DNA from: Candidozyma auris | Lineage: Eukaryota; Ascomycota; Pichiomycetes; Serinales; Metschnikowiaceae | Assembly: GCF_003013715.1 (NCBI RefSeq) | Contig: NC_072812.1 | Location: 1,240,001-1,304,000, forward strand | Direction of reading: 5' to 3' | Length of the DNA stretch: 64,000 nucleotides | Part shown: piece after piece, positions 38,492 through 48,514 of the stretch | Position numbering within the stretch: position 1 is the first letter of the stretch | Layout: every line of letters starts with the position of its first letter | Program-made: the position numbers and the translations under genes | Notes under the pieces: model-generated | What the model was told of the DNA's origin: nothing | Databases searched by the model: none | Seen by the model: the letters and a program-made list of their open reading frames with translations, nothing else

Positions 38492-38665
38492 TTATGATAC
38501 ATGGGTTTTCTTGACGAGCCTCTGCATAAGTTCATACTTGACCTGTTCCACAGATTTCTGCTGCTGACTGGCAATTATTAATAGATAGTCTTTATTTTCC
38601 ATCAGATTGACGATCTTTTGCCTCCTAAGCTGCTCTTCGTAGCTCATATTTTCTGACATTTTCAT
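38492..38665 (-). CDS. 57-residue small protein gene between DAM1 and GET2
   Basis: ATG at 38665 to TAA at 38492-38494 encodes 57 residues. The protein is helical and charged, beginning MKMSENMSYEEQLRRQ, with LMENKDYLLIIASQQQKS and ending QRLVKKTHVS. It fills the DAM1-GET2 gap exactly: its 3' end is convergent with DAM1 with 6 bp between stops, and its start is divergent from GET2 with 106 bp between. The high Glu/Gln/Lys/Leu content is typical of real short coiled-coil proteins. No family is recognised; the tight fit is the main support. Confidence 0.6.
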   Translation of the reverse strand: MKMSENMSYEEQLRRQKIVNLMENKDYLLIIASQQQKSVEQVKYELMQRLVKKTHVS

Positions 38666-38771
38666 CCAGAGAAGTAATTATATCTCCTTCCCTGCTCTTG
38701 AGTTTTTGGTTTTCGCACTTCAGACGACAGCATTTAATATCGCTGAACTCACAGTGCTCAGCATCAGCTCC

Positions 38772-39677
38772 ATGAGTGAATTATCAGCGGAAGAAAAAAG
38801 AAGGATCTTGCGTGAAAGAAGACAGGCCAAAATGGCCAAGGGAAACGCCACTAACAGGCTTAATGAGATTCTTTCCCAGGGTGCTTCGGTCAAGACCAAC
38901 GCTAAGTCAGTGCTCGACGAAGATGTCAAGCCAACCACCCCTCAACCAGAACTCAAGAGTTCTGGAACACCTTTGCATGATGACCCTGAAGTTCCAGACA
39001 TTTCTACGCTTCTTCAGTCAAATGCTGCGGACTCAACAAATGATAGTGCGCCCGATATGGATGAAATGTTCAAAAAGATATTCAGCGGAGCTCTTGGGCA
39101 GAATCCTCAGGCCGCTGAGGGTGATGCCCAGGGTGAAAATCAAAACCCTTTCATCTCTCAAATAATGCAAATGATGTCCGAGGGCACTGGCGAAGAAGCT
39201 GACTCAGCAAAGACAGATGCCCAATCTTCCTTCAATGCTCAAATGGTTCAGTACCGTGCTTACCAAGAGAGAAAAATCAAGGTGCATCTTTTGATTATAC
39301 GCTACATCATTCACATTGCCAATTTTTTGTTTCATTACACAACCGTTCCCCTGTTCCAGTCGTCGCCTCATTTATACATTCGTGGGCTAAATGCTGACGT
39401 ACGACTGCAGGCATTCTTCACCTACTTTCTTGCATTTGAAATTGTCTTCATCTCAGCATACTTTGGAATTTTGGCCAGCAAAGGACTCCTAGGTGCAAAT
39501 ACCAAAAAACACTTCATCTCGAAGGCCTTGAATTTCGGCTCGCTTGTATTACCTTCCATCACTCGGTACCGTCATTTGATCGAGTCGATACTTGTCTACT
39601 CCGAGGGAGTGGGAATATTTGCCGGTGATGTAGCATTGATAGTGGTGCTATTCGGCGTTGTCAGCTTATACGGTTAA
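38772..39677 (+). CDS. GET2: GET complex subunit 2 (tail-anchored protein insertion receptor)
   Basis: ER-membrane receptor that, with Get1, takes tail-anchored proteins from Get3. The ATG at 38772 gives 301 residues starting MSELSAEEKRRILRERRQAKMAKG, whose RERR motif is the Get3-docking element. A long acidic linker follows, then three C-terminal membrane segments (HIANFLFHYTTVPLF, FLAFEIVFISAYFGILA, GDVALIVVLFGVVSLYG). This layout is diagnostic of Get2/CAMLG-type proteins. Confidence 0.92.
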   Translation: MSELSAEEKRRILRERRQAKMAKGNATNRLNEILSQGASVKTNAKSVLDEDVKPTTPQPELKSSGTPLHDDPEVPDISTLLQSNAADSTNDSAPDMDEMFKKIFSGALGQNPQAAEGDAQGENQNPFISQIMQMMSEGTGEEADSAKTDAQSSFNAQMVQYRAYQERKIKVHLLIIRYIIHIANFLFHYTTVPLFQSSPHLYIRGLNADVRLQAFFTYFLAFEIVFISAYFGILASKGLLGANTKKHFISKALNFGSLVLPSITRYRHLIESILVYSEGVGIFAGDVALIVVLFGVVSLYG

Positions 39678-39697
39678 GACTATGTACAATTAATGAA

Positions 39698-40783
39698 CTA
39701 GAAATGTTTTTTCATCTCCTTCCTCTTGGCCTCAATCACCTTCTCGGCACTTCCTGAACTCTTCCTCTTGTAAAGAGAATAGATTAGAAGTGCTGTGCTC
39801 GCTAGAGATATACCAAACCAGGTGATTAAGTATTGCATATGATTATTGGTGAAGTTCACTTTTGGAATAGCAGCCAACGGAACTCCTTGATTGACAAACT
39901 CAAATTCTTGGTATTGGAGTGTTGTATCAGTGTCTGATTCTGGAAGATGCTCTGAGTTAGGGTTCTTCGGGCCAGCAAGGAAAAGTCGCTTCCATGAGCT
40001 CTTCTTTTCAGTAGCCTCTTGAGGTCCGTGCCAGTCATTTTTGTCTTTCAAAGAGTACATCATTTGTGCATAAATTGGCAAACTTCCTGTTTCCTTCGCC
40101 ATGGCTTCAACGTCAGGGACGTGGAATAATCTGGTACCAGGCTCGTGCTCATATTGCATGAATGACTTCTTTGGCATGGTTCTGAACATTGCTTCGATTT
40201 CAATCTCACCCTGAGGAAGGGACAAATGTGACAAGTAGCCCTTGTTTCTGGTTTCCGGAATAACTTTCTCTTTTGCAATCCACCCACGCTCGATAAGAAT
40301 AGGCTTTCCGCCATCGGCACGAATAAAGGGAGTTATTAACAAGTATCCGAGCTCACCGTTTCGGATACGAGGTCCCAAGAATAGTTCCTGCGAGTAATCG
40401 AACTTTCCCTTGATCTTGAATCTGCGGTATTCGTATTCTGGGATGACCGATGGGTCCAATTCAGCAGGCAAATTCTCGAGTGGAGGCTCCGCTAGCAAGT
40501 GTTCACAACGAGCAATGAGATCAACCTTCCACTTAAGACGCTTTACTTGCCAGCATCCCAACCAAAAGGTGATCACAGGCATGGCGATCATGAGACCCAA
40601 TATGAATCTGCGGAAACCTTTTTGCTTCTCCTGGTTCTCTGCTCTAGCTAGATTGCTCACTGAGGATTTAATAGGCTTCCAGTCAATAGTTGGCGTTTTC
40701 ACTGTTCTTTTAAAAAGTATGTGCCTAGATGGCCTCAAGCCAAGGCCTGTTTGGCTAAGCCTAAGGCCCAATCTGGGGAACAT
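39698..40783 (-). CDS. SHY1: Cytochrome c oxidase assembly factor (SURF1 family)
   Basis: Inner-membrane factor for Cox1 maturation and complex IV assembly, acting in the same pathway as MSS51 found 20 kb away. The ATG at 40783 gives 361 residues with a basic mitochondrial presequence, a first TM helix (FILGLMIAMPVITFWLGCWQ, near 75-95), the central intermembrane-space domain with GPRIRNGELGYLLITPF and ILIERGWI, and a second TM near the C-terminus (YLITWFGISLASTALLIYSLY). Confidence 0.93.
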   Translation of the reverse strand: MFPRLGLRLSQTGLGLRPSRHILFKRTVKTPTIDWKPIKSSVSNLARAENQEKQKGFRRFILGLMIAMPVITFWLGCWQVKRLKWKVDLIARCEHLLAEPPLENLPAELDPSVIPEYEYRRFKIKGKFDYSQELFLGPRIRNGELGYLLITPFIRADGGKPILIERGWIAKEKVIPETRNKGYLSHLSLPQGEIEIEAMFRTMPKKSFMQYEHEPGTRLFHVPDVEAMAKETGSLPIYAQMMYSLKDKNDWHGPQEATEKKSSWKRLFLAGPKNPNSEHLPESDTDTTLQYQEFEFVNQGVPLAAIPKVNFTNNHMQYLITWFGISLASTALLIYSLYKRKSSGSAEKVIEAKRKEMKKHF

Positions 40784-41172
40784 GATGGTCACTTCTTGAT
40801 ATTGAGTCGCTGAGCGCGAAACCATGTGTTATACATTCTTATCAGTGCAACTATACAAGTGGTGCTTACAGCATAGAGGCCCTTTAGATGTTATAAAAAT
40901 GTTAAAGCAAAAAACAGCATAGTATTAGATTGCAGAGTTTTGACCTTTGAATCTTTAGGTTTTTTTTTTTTTCTTTGTTTTCTTCCTCGTCCATCATAGT
41001 ATATTGGATAATAATGTCTTTGCAATTTGCGAAGGTAATGAGCAAATAGCTGCAAAAGTCAAGACAATGCGGATGACTTAATTGAAATAATTGCAACATC
41101 TCAATTTGAAGTCCAAATTCAAAGTTTTACAACAAGAGAAGGAAGCTTAAGCAAGGATTTATTTTTTATTTT

Positions 41173-41212
41173 TATTTGTAGAGCTCTTTTTTTTTATTTG
41201 TAGAGCTCTTGA
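41173..41212. repeat. Short direct repeat (TTATTTGTAGAGCTCTT, two copies)
   Basis: Two adjacent copies of TTATTTGTAGAGCTCTT separated by a few T residues, probably a local duplication by slippage. Confidence 0.7.
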
Positions 41213-41434
41213 ATGTCATTTCTCGACACCATTATTCTAAACGAAATTTCACTTGTTTGTCTATTTGAGGTCTCTCCAGTTCTACTTTCTTCTCACCTTA
41301 AATGTCGTTGACAATGAGCCCTCCTTATTATTGGATCTCGAAAGAAGATGACATCATTTCAATTAGCAAATTTATTTCTCACACCATAAAATTAATCAAC
41401 TATCTCACGAAAGGTTATTTTGTGGGTATCTCTG

Positions 41435-41466
41435 GGGGTCTCACCAGGCTGGTCGTGTAAGACCCC
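41435..41466. other. Nested G/C-rich stem-loop upstream of NOP56
   Basis: GGGGTCT (41435-41441) pairs perfectly with AGACCCC (41460-41466); inside, ACCA (41443-41446) can pair with TGGT (41450-41453) around GGC. It lies about 130-160 bp upstream of NOP56. It could be a leader structure or part of an RNA gene; the function is unknown. Confidence 0.45.
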
Positions 41467-41593
41467 ATCGACCTTCCTGCACCTGAGGGGGATGCCCTAG
41501 GTAAGATTTTTTCTCAGTGAGGACATCCCATCGGTGAAAATCGAATACCTATAAAGCACTCGCTCCAGCTGAAATATAGGAAAACCTTCGAAA

Positions 41594-43108
41594 ATGGCTG
41601 GCATCGACTTTCTTCTTTTCGAAGAAGCTGCGGGTTACGCTATTTTCAAAGTCTTGATCCAGCAAGATGACATTGCCAACAGGCAGAAGGAGGTTCAGGA
41701 GGCAGCGAACGACTTGGGCAAATTCTCCAAGATGGTAGAGCTCATCTCTTTCGCTCCATTCAAGGGCGCTGCTCAGGCCTTGGAAAACGCAAACGATATC
41801 TCTGAGGGGTTGGTGTCCGACTACTTGAAATCAGTTTTGGAGTTGAACTTGCCAAAACCCAAGAAGGGTAAAATCTCTTTGGGTGTCTCTGACAAAAACT
41901 TGGGTCCTTCCATCAAGGAGGCTTTCCCTTATATCGACTGTTTGTCCAATGAGATTGTTCAGGACTTCTTGAGAGGAATTCGTGTTCATGGCTACAAAAT
42001 TTTGAAGGAATTGCAAGATGGTGATATTGAGAGAGCTCAATTGGGTTTGGGCCATGCTTTCTCCAGGGCCAAGGTGAAGTTCTCAGTGCAAAAGAATGAC
42101 AATCATATTATCCAGGCTATTGCTCTTTTAGATCAATTAGATAAGGATATCAATACCTTCTCCATGAGAGTGAAGGAATGGTACGGCTGGCACTTTCCTG
42201 AGTTGGCTAAGATTGTACCAGACAATTATACATATGCCAAGCTCGCCTTGTTCATGAAAGATAAGGCCTCCTTGACCGACGAGTCCCTTCATGACGTTGC
42301 GGCCTTGGTAAATGACGACTCCGGCATTGCCCAAAGAATCATCGACAATGCCAGAATCTCTATGGGTCAGGACATCTCCGAACTAGATATGCTCAACGTT
42401 TCTACTTTTGCGGAAAGAGTAGTTTCCATCTCCGAATACCGAGCCAGATTATACGAATACTTGACTTCAAAGATGCATACCGTCGCTCCTAACTTGTCCA
42501 CATTAATCGGTGAGGTGGTTGGTGCTCGTTTGATCTCTCACGCTGGTTCTTTAACTAACCTTTCCAAGCAAGCTGCTTCGACTGTTCAGATATTGGGCGC
42601 TGAGAAGGCGCTTTTCAGAGCTTTGAAGACTAAGGGTAACACGCCCAAGTACGGTTTGATTTACCACTCTTCCTTCATCGGTAAGGCTGCTGCCAAGAAT
42701 AAGGGTAGAATCTCTAGATACTTGGCCAACAAGTGTTCGATTGCCTCCAGAATCGACAACTACTCCGATGAGCCATCTACAGCTTTCGGTCAGGTCTTGA
42801 AGAGACAAGTCGAGGAGAGATTGAAGTTCTACGAGACTGGTGCTGCTCCTATGAAGAACGCCGACGCCATCAAGGAGGCTCTTGCATTGGGCATTGACTT
42901 GGGCGGTGACATGGATGTTGATATCGCCTCCGATGATGAGGCCGCTAAGAAATCTAGCAAAGCCGAGAAGAAGGAAAAGAAGGAGAAGAAGGAAAAGAAG
43001 GAAAAGAAAGAAAAGAAGGACAAAAAGGAGAAGAAAGATAAGAAGCGTAAAGCTGAAGATGATGAGGATTCTTCCAAAAAGAAGAAGAAGAAGAAGTCTA
43101 AAGACTAA
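41594..43108 (+). CDS. NOP56: Box C/D snoRNP core protein Nop56
   Basis: Core protein of box C/D snoRNPs guiding rRNA 2'-O-methylation in the nucleolus (also called SIK1). The 504 residues show the NOP5N domain (LFEEAAGYAIFKV), the coiled coil and the highly conserved Nop domain (SMGQDISELD, GARLISHAGSLTNLSKQAAS, GAEKALFRALKTKGNTPKYG), then a C-terminal KKE/KKD repeat tail. Codon use is strongly biased, consistent with high expression. Confidence 0.97.
   Translation: MAGIDFLLFEEAAGYAIFKVLIQQDDIANRQKEVQEAANDLGKFSKMVELISFAPFKGAAQALENANDISEGLVSDYLKSVLELNLPKPKKGKISLGVSDKNLGPSIKEAFPYIDCLSNEIVQDFLRGIRVHGYKILKELQDGDIERAQLGLGHAFSRAKVKFSVQKNDNHIIQAIALLDQLDKDINTFSMRVKEWYGWHFPELAKIVPDNYTYAKLALFMKDKASLTDESLHDVAALVNDDSGIAQRIIDNARISMGQDISELDMLNVSTFAERVVSISEYRARLYEYLTSKMHTVAPNLSTLIGEVVGARLISHAGSLTNLSKQAASTVQILGAEKALFRALKTKGNTPKYGLIYHSSFIGKAAAKNKGRISRYLANKCSIASRIDNYSDEPSTAFGQVLKRQVEERLKFYETGAAPMKNADAIKEALALGIDLGGDMDVDIASDDEAAKKSSKAEKKEKKEKKEKKEKKEKKDKKEKKDKKRKAEDDEDSSKKKKKKKSKD
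42955..43100. repeat. AAGGAA-type purine repeat encoding the NOP56 KKE tail
   Basis: Degenerate AAG/GAA/GAG triplets give Lys-Lys-Glu and Lys-Lys-Asp repeats, a known feature of Nop56/Nop58 C-termini. Confidence 0.8.
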
Positions 43109-43328
43109 CCACGTATTGGCATTCACTCTTCATTTCAGACATATTAACGCACATCTCGAAACACTACGACATTTCTGGACTACCACCTTATCTTTGTAAA
43201 CATTATTCACATCTGTATAGAAGTAATTGCAAAAATCTACCGACATGACCCACATCTCTCTTATTGGATATTAACTCTGCTGAAGTGCAACAGAGCTTCA
43301 AAGAAACGGATTTGGCATAAGTAACATT

Positions 43329-44081
43329 TCACTCAGCTTCAGCTTCAACTTCTGTTGACGCTTGAGCAATGATATCCTTGGTAGTCTCTGCTTTTGATTT
43401 GCTTCGCGCCAATGCAATAATTTTGTACGTTCTTTTAAGCTCACTGGACTGTTCACCAACATCACCAAGCTCTGGGTTCCACTTATTCAAAGATTTGACC
43501 AACAACACATTGATTGGTGATACAATAGGGTCAGCGACTGAAGGCACAATCGCTTTGCCATTTTCGTCGTGTAGGTATGCTTGCGTCGTAACGCACAACC
43601 TATAGACTTTCTCAATCGTAGGCTCGTAGACGCCCTTTAGGGCAACAAGATGAAGCATCTCGATCGTTCCCAGAATGGAATGGGTCAAATCTTGTATCTT
43701 CGGCGAGTTACGGTAGGTCAAAATCGAATCGAGTTTGTTTAATTCTTTGTCAGCTATCAAGTCGGCTCTTCTTGTGGTGGACTGTACGATTTTGAAGTCT
43801 CCAATGTACTGAATGGCTGGATTTGCGGTGTCGGCCACATATTTGACATACTTACAATTGGCAAACCAGTCATGAGCCGCCTTTACTGGCTTATACGTTA
43901 ACAAGTGCTCGTAGGTTCTTTGATTATCATCGGAGATGGTAGCGTAGGTTGTGGTGGCCATAGAAAGCTCAGAAGCTTCGGTTGTACATGGCTTTTCTGT
44001 GGCGGAAAACTGGTGATCAGAATCCAAGTTTTCTGGAGTCATTTTCGTTTGCACAAATTCGGAGCTTGGAAAATTTTTCAT
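43329..44081 (-). CDS. PLN1: Perilipin-like lipid droplet protein (Pet10/Pln1 type)
   Basis: A 250-residue protein from the ATG at 44081 (another in-frame ATG at 44042). After a Ser/Thr-rich N-terminus it has YEHLLTYKPVKAAHDWFANC, then DLIADKELNKLDSILTY and a long amphipathic helical region, resembling fungal perilipin-like proteins such as yeast Pet10/Pln1, which coat lipid droplets. The C-terminal tail is Lys/Glu/Ala-rich. The family call rests on pattern memory of a divergent family, so moderate confidence. Confidence 0.55.
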   Translation of the reverse strand: MKNFPSSEFVQTKMTPENLDSDHQFSATEKPCTTEASELSMATTTYATISDDNQRTYEHLLTYKPVKAAHDWFANCKYVKYVADTANPAIQYIGDFKIVQSTTRRADLIADKELNKLDSILTYRNSPKIQDLTHSILGTIEMLHLVALKGVYEPTIEKVYRLCVTTQAYLHDENGKAIVPSVADPIVSPINVLLVKSLNKWNPELGDVGEQSSELKRTYKIIALARSKSKAETTKDIIAQASTEVEAEAE

Positions 44082-44228
44082 TATTCTAGCAAGTGTTATT
44101 AGGACTAGCGTAGGGGTACAAGAACTGTTCAAGTGTGCTAGGCATTACATAGTGCGAAAATGGGTGCAAATTATTGCATATCGGGTATGATTATCTAGGG
44201 GAAGGCTGCGAAAGGCAGCTTTGGAAAG

Positions 44229-46673
44229 TCAGGCAAAGTTAATCTCCCAACCCAACTGCTTCAATATCGCGAGCCAATCAACAACTTTGTCACCATCTGG
44301 GTTCTGTTCCCAGACTTTCTCCATGACGTACTTGATTCTGACCACATTCCATGGCCCATACGTCTCCATCATCTGGTTAAGAATGTCCCGCATGCGCTCT
44401 CTGTCGAACTCTGCCACTGAATGTATGCCAGCAATGAAGAGAGGGAAAACCAAAGAAGCTTGCATTGGTGTTTCAACAAGGACCCTTACACATTTCATTA
44501 GGTCATTCATAAGAATTTGAGACTCGATTGTGGAAGGATTGAGCTTTAGAATTGCCTGTCGGAGGAACAATTTGCAGCTGAGCTGGTATGCCTCGAAGCA
44601 CATGAGCTGCAACTCCAAGTCAGCATCGTTTAGGTTCTCCAAATCATCAGGATCAGGCTTCGCGGTGTCGATCTTATACTCGATCTTTTTTGCCCGTGCA
44701 GTTATAGAGTAAAGGATTGACCCGACTTTACCATGATCACTTACTTCCAGAGCAGTCTCATCCCTTATTCTTACCGACTCTGGGGAGCACGATGCTTCGG
44801 TATCGAAATTTTCTGGTGACACCTTTGGAGACTGGCGTCGATAGTACGCTTCAAGCTCATTCTTGCAGTCCAATGACAATGAGCTAATTTCGGCGATGTA
44901 TCTATAGAGGATCTTCGATACACCAAGCAACGGGTTCAAATTGCCTTTAGAAACTCCTTGTGGGTCTTTGAAAATCTTTTGGTAGGTCTCGAGGGGAAAA
45001 TACGTGCCACGTTCATTGACGGAACTTGCTAGTACGTCATGGTACGCAAAGTTGGTTATAAGCCAGTGCTCTTCCTTGTTATTATCAAATTTGGTGATAC
45101 CTCCATTATCTTTAAGAAGCTTCCAGCCCCAGTTGAGGTACACTGACCAGTATTTCACGTCACCGCGGCAAATCTCAGCACCACACAAAATAAGGATTAT
45201 GGCTAGCTTATTCAATATAGAACGACGATCCTCATGGAAAGCGGGAAGTGAGCCACTGAAATCTATATCTTGGGTGAGTAATTTAACGGCAGATTCCGCA
45301 TACATGGATGCCTCAGCAGTCCACTGTCCACCTAAGTGAAAGCCAGCCCACGCAAGAATACCACACAAGACTCCTTTATCTCTTTGAGCCAACGGCAAAA
45401 AAACTTTTTGGTAAGAGTTAGACTCATTTTGGCTAAGAGGCGCAATCGAAACCTTTTTCGAGAGGGTGTTCACGTAGTAATCATATAAGTAGCGTCCAGA
45501 AGCGTCAAGCTCTGGAAGAACCGGCGGAGGGACTTTTGGTGGTGGTATGAATGCAGCATTGAATGCAGATGCCAACTGGCTGAGTTGCGATGATGATGAG
45601 ACAGGTATATGATTTACCTGATCCAAGAACCCGGGAATATTGAAATTAAGAGAATGCTTGACAAGGGACTCGTCGTTGTTATTGTTCGTTTGCAGCTCCG
45701 AAACTTGTTGTGGTGATTGAGCAGCACTCAAACTACCCAGAAATGCAGAATACTCTTTGAGGAAATTAAAAAACTCTGACGGATTAGCGGATGCATCGGT
45801 ATCTTCAAGGCCATCAATGTCCATGGGAGCTGGAGAGAAAGGACGAGGCGAGCCACCTCTTGTCATAGAGAAGGCATCAAAGCCGTTAGTGAAAGACCTG
45901 CTTCTCACTATCGAATCATGATGAATGTCACCCAAAGAAATGTAGTTCACATCGTCATTAGGGTGGCTTATGGTCGGATTTAGCTGCACTGGATAAGCTT
46001 CACGTAACGCTTGTGCATATGGCAGTGAGATATGTGAATCAGACAAAGGCACAGATTCCGTATCAGGTTTGGGCTTTTTTTGAGCTTGCTGCACCCCAGG
46101 TTCAGTATCATCTAGATGACGTTGAACGTCAGGCTTGCTCAAATCCTGACGCTTTCGAGGGTTCTCATAAGGCTTTTCATGAGGTAGCTGGATCTCAGGC
46201 TTGCTCATTTCTTGAGGTGCCTGGCTTACGGGACGTGGGTTTGCCTTATTCGGGGCTTCTGTAGTCGACTTGATCAGTGAGGAAGATGCTTGCGAGCTCT
46301 TTGGGTGAGGCCTTCGGATCCTAACCTTGTTATAGCTCTCTTGCTCCTTCACTTTCATCCTAAGACGTCGTATCTCCTCCACCTTCATCGAATCATAATC
46401 TATCCACACGCATTCCTTACTGAACCGTTGACAGTCCCGACACACGGGCTTAGTGCCTTCACATTTCTTCTTTCTCACTTTGCAAGTTAAGCAGCCATGT
46501 TTGGACTTGCTTCTGGAGCTCAGGACCTTAGTGATGGACTGAGTCTTATTTTCCGTGGGAGATTTTGACGAGGAAGGAGGGCTGTTGAGCTCCGTCTTTA
46601 CTGTAAACGCTGATGCTTGCGAGACTTTGCCATTCAGCATACCAGCTCGCTTGGAATCGAACTTGGAGAACAT
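44229..46673 (-). CDS. Zn(II)2Cys6 transcription factor with Fungal_trans_2-type domain
   Basis: An 814-residue protein. A C6 zinc cluster lies at 61-88 (C-x2-C-x6-C-x6-C-x2-C-x6-C, with CLTCKVRKKKC and KPVCRDC), followed by a short basic/coiled linker. A long Pro/Ser/Gln-rich middle leads to a C-terminal helical regulatory domain with DYYVNTLSKKVS and similar segments, as in DUF3468 regulators. The KPVCRDC form resembles the Lys14/Uga3 branch. The target is not predictable from the sequence; UGA2 is 16 kb away and no link can be claimed. Confidence 0.85.
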   Translation of the reverse strand: MFSKFDSKRAGMLNGKVSQASAFTVKTELNSPPSSSKSPTENKTQSITKVLSSRSKSKHGCLTCKVRKKKCEGTKPVCRDCQRFSKECVWIDYDSMKVEEIRRLRMKVKEQESYNKVRIRRPHPKSSQASSSLIKSTTEAPNKANPRPVSQAPQEMSKPEIQLPHEKPYENPRKRQDLSKPDVQRHLDDTEPGVQQAQKKPKPDTESVPLSDSHISLPYAQALREAYPVQLNPTISHPNDDVNYISLGDIHHDSIVRSRSFTNGFDAFSMTRGGSPRPFSPAPMDIDGLEDTDASANPSEFFNFLKEYSAFLGSLSAAQSPQQVSELQTNNNNDESLVKHSLNFNIPGFLDQVNHIPVSSSSQLSQLASAFNAAFIPPPKVPPPVLPELDASGRYLYDYYVNTLSKKVSIAPLSQNESNSYQKVFLPLAQRDKGVLCGILAWAGFHLGGQWTAEASMYAESAVKLLTQDIDFSGSLPAFHEDRRSILNKLAIILILCGAEICRGDVKYWSVYLNWGWKLLKDNGGITKFDNNKEEHWLITNFAYHDVLASSVNERGTYFPLETYQKIFKDPQGVSKGNLNPLLGVSKILYRYIAEISSLSLDCKNELEAYYRRQSPKVSPENFDTEASCSPESVRIRDETALEVSDHGKVGSILYSITARAKKIEYKIDTAKPDPDDLENLNDADLELQLMCFEAYQLSCKLFLRQAILKLNPSTIESQILMNDLMKCVRVLVETPMQASLVFPLFIAGIHSVAEFDRERMRDILNQMMETYGPWNVVRIKYVMEKVWEQNPDGDKVVDWLAILKQLGWEINFA

Positions 46674-47430
46674 TGCTACCTAAAATTGCCAGGTTCGGCA
46701 CCCTTTTCAACCAAAGATCGACCTCTCTCCGAGAGATAATGCCCGGATACGGTGCAGGACATCGTCTTGGTAATGGGCACATTGTGGGGTAAGCTCAACA
46801 CTCTAGGCTAGAAAAACCCGTACTTTGCAAACTTAGTTGTCTGCAAGCGGGAAGCGAACTCTTCAGCAAGTGTGCTCTACATTGGCTTTATTTAGAGTGT
46901 CTGATGAAGGTGGCTTATTGTTTCAACTCTTGAAACGCAATAATAGAAGCCACATACACGAGGACTTTAGCGAGCGTCCACTTTGGCGAGTTATTGTCAT
47001 TTTCATGCGTTATAATTCATTGTACATCCCTTTCCTCACAAGCGTTGGTAGTCACTTTCATCTCGAGCGGAAGTGATTTGACTATCAGCCTGCACTCGTT
47101 ACGACTACTGCGTGCGAATCCCTCGTCCACAGTAATCTAGCAGAATCAGTTGTGCTATGTCAATACCATCAAGCTCGTTTTGCTAGTGAGATGGTATCAC
47201 TTTAATAATGATATAATTCATGGAGGATGTCTGGGATTTGTTTTGTGGATGCCTTATGACAGCACCTGTCATGTGACATGGAACCCTCTGGAATCCACCG
47301 ATTTGCCTGCATGTACCGCTGGCCACCGAAGCGTAGTACCGCAATCAGTTTTTTTCCTCCTCATTGGAAACCTCTTTTTTGTATTTTACATCTTTTATAA
47401 GTTTATTTACATTCATCCAATAAGTTTATC
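46674..47430. other. Divergent promoter region between the zinc-cluster gene and UBC4
   Basis: A 757 bp interval. Frames of 78-96 codons in it are not convincing. Just before UBC4 is a T-rich stretch (about 47349-47405). No RNA gene is seen. Confidence 0.45.
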
Positions 47431-48132
<702 letters not shown>

Positions 48133-48514
48133 GTGAGCCAGTCTTGATAACTTCTTGATGAGCGGTGATACATAGATATAAGTATAATTGCATAACCACT
48201 ACCGTTTTGAGAAGCAACAATCTTCTTGTTAAAGATTTAAACTAGATTTACAGCCAGCCATTTATTTAAACAGAATTGTCTTAGGATTTCGTCCATATGG
48301 TACTGCATATAGCCCACGGCTCATGGTCAACAAGTGAATAAGTGAACTTTAACTACATTTTGCACCCATAGTTGATCAATTGTCAATAGTCATTATTCTA
48401 GGGTGTCGTCGTCTGAATTAAATAAAGAGTGTGATTGAATAGTGACTGTTTCTTTTTTTTTCTGTTTGCATTTTTCTGGTATCATTAAAGTTTGAGCATA
48501 TTCGATCAAGAGAA
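48133..48514. other. Intergenic, no gene seen
   Basis: A 382 bp tandem interval with a T-run near 48450. It serves as UBC4 terminator and SPT7 promoter; no distinct element is recognised. Confidence 0.45.

Larger units (their letters stand above)
40784..41593. other. 0.8 kb SHY1-NOP56 divergent intergenic region
   Basis: It holds a duplicated TTTATTTGTAGAGCTCTT (about 41173-41212), a T-run (40958-40977) and a G/C-rich hairpin-forming segment (41435-41466). I looked for box C/D and H/ACA snoRNA signatures and found no convincing pair. Confidence 0.45.

Noticed and set aside
41200..41593. Box C/D snoRNA upstream of NOP56
   Set aside because: No paired C (RTGATGA) and D (CTGA) boxes at suitable spacing, nor H/ACA boxes.
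42551..43126. Leu-rich minus-strand frame of 191 codons
   Set aside because: Antisense of the NOP56 Lys/Glu repeat tail and Nop domain.
44229..46673. Assigning the zinc-cluster protein as UGA3 because UGA2 is in the window
   Set aside because: The genes are 16 kb apart with many unrelated genes between, and the KPVCRDC form alone does not fix the target.
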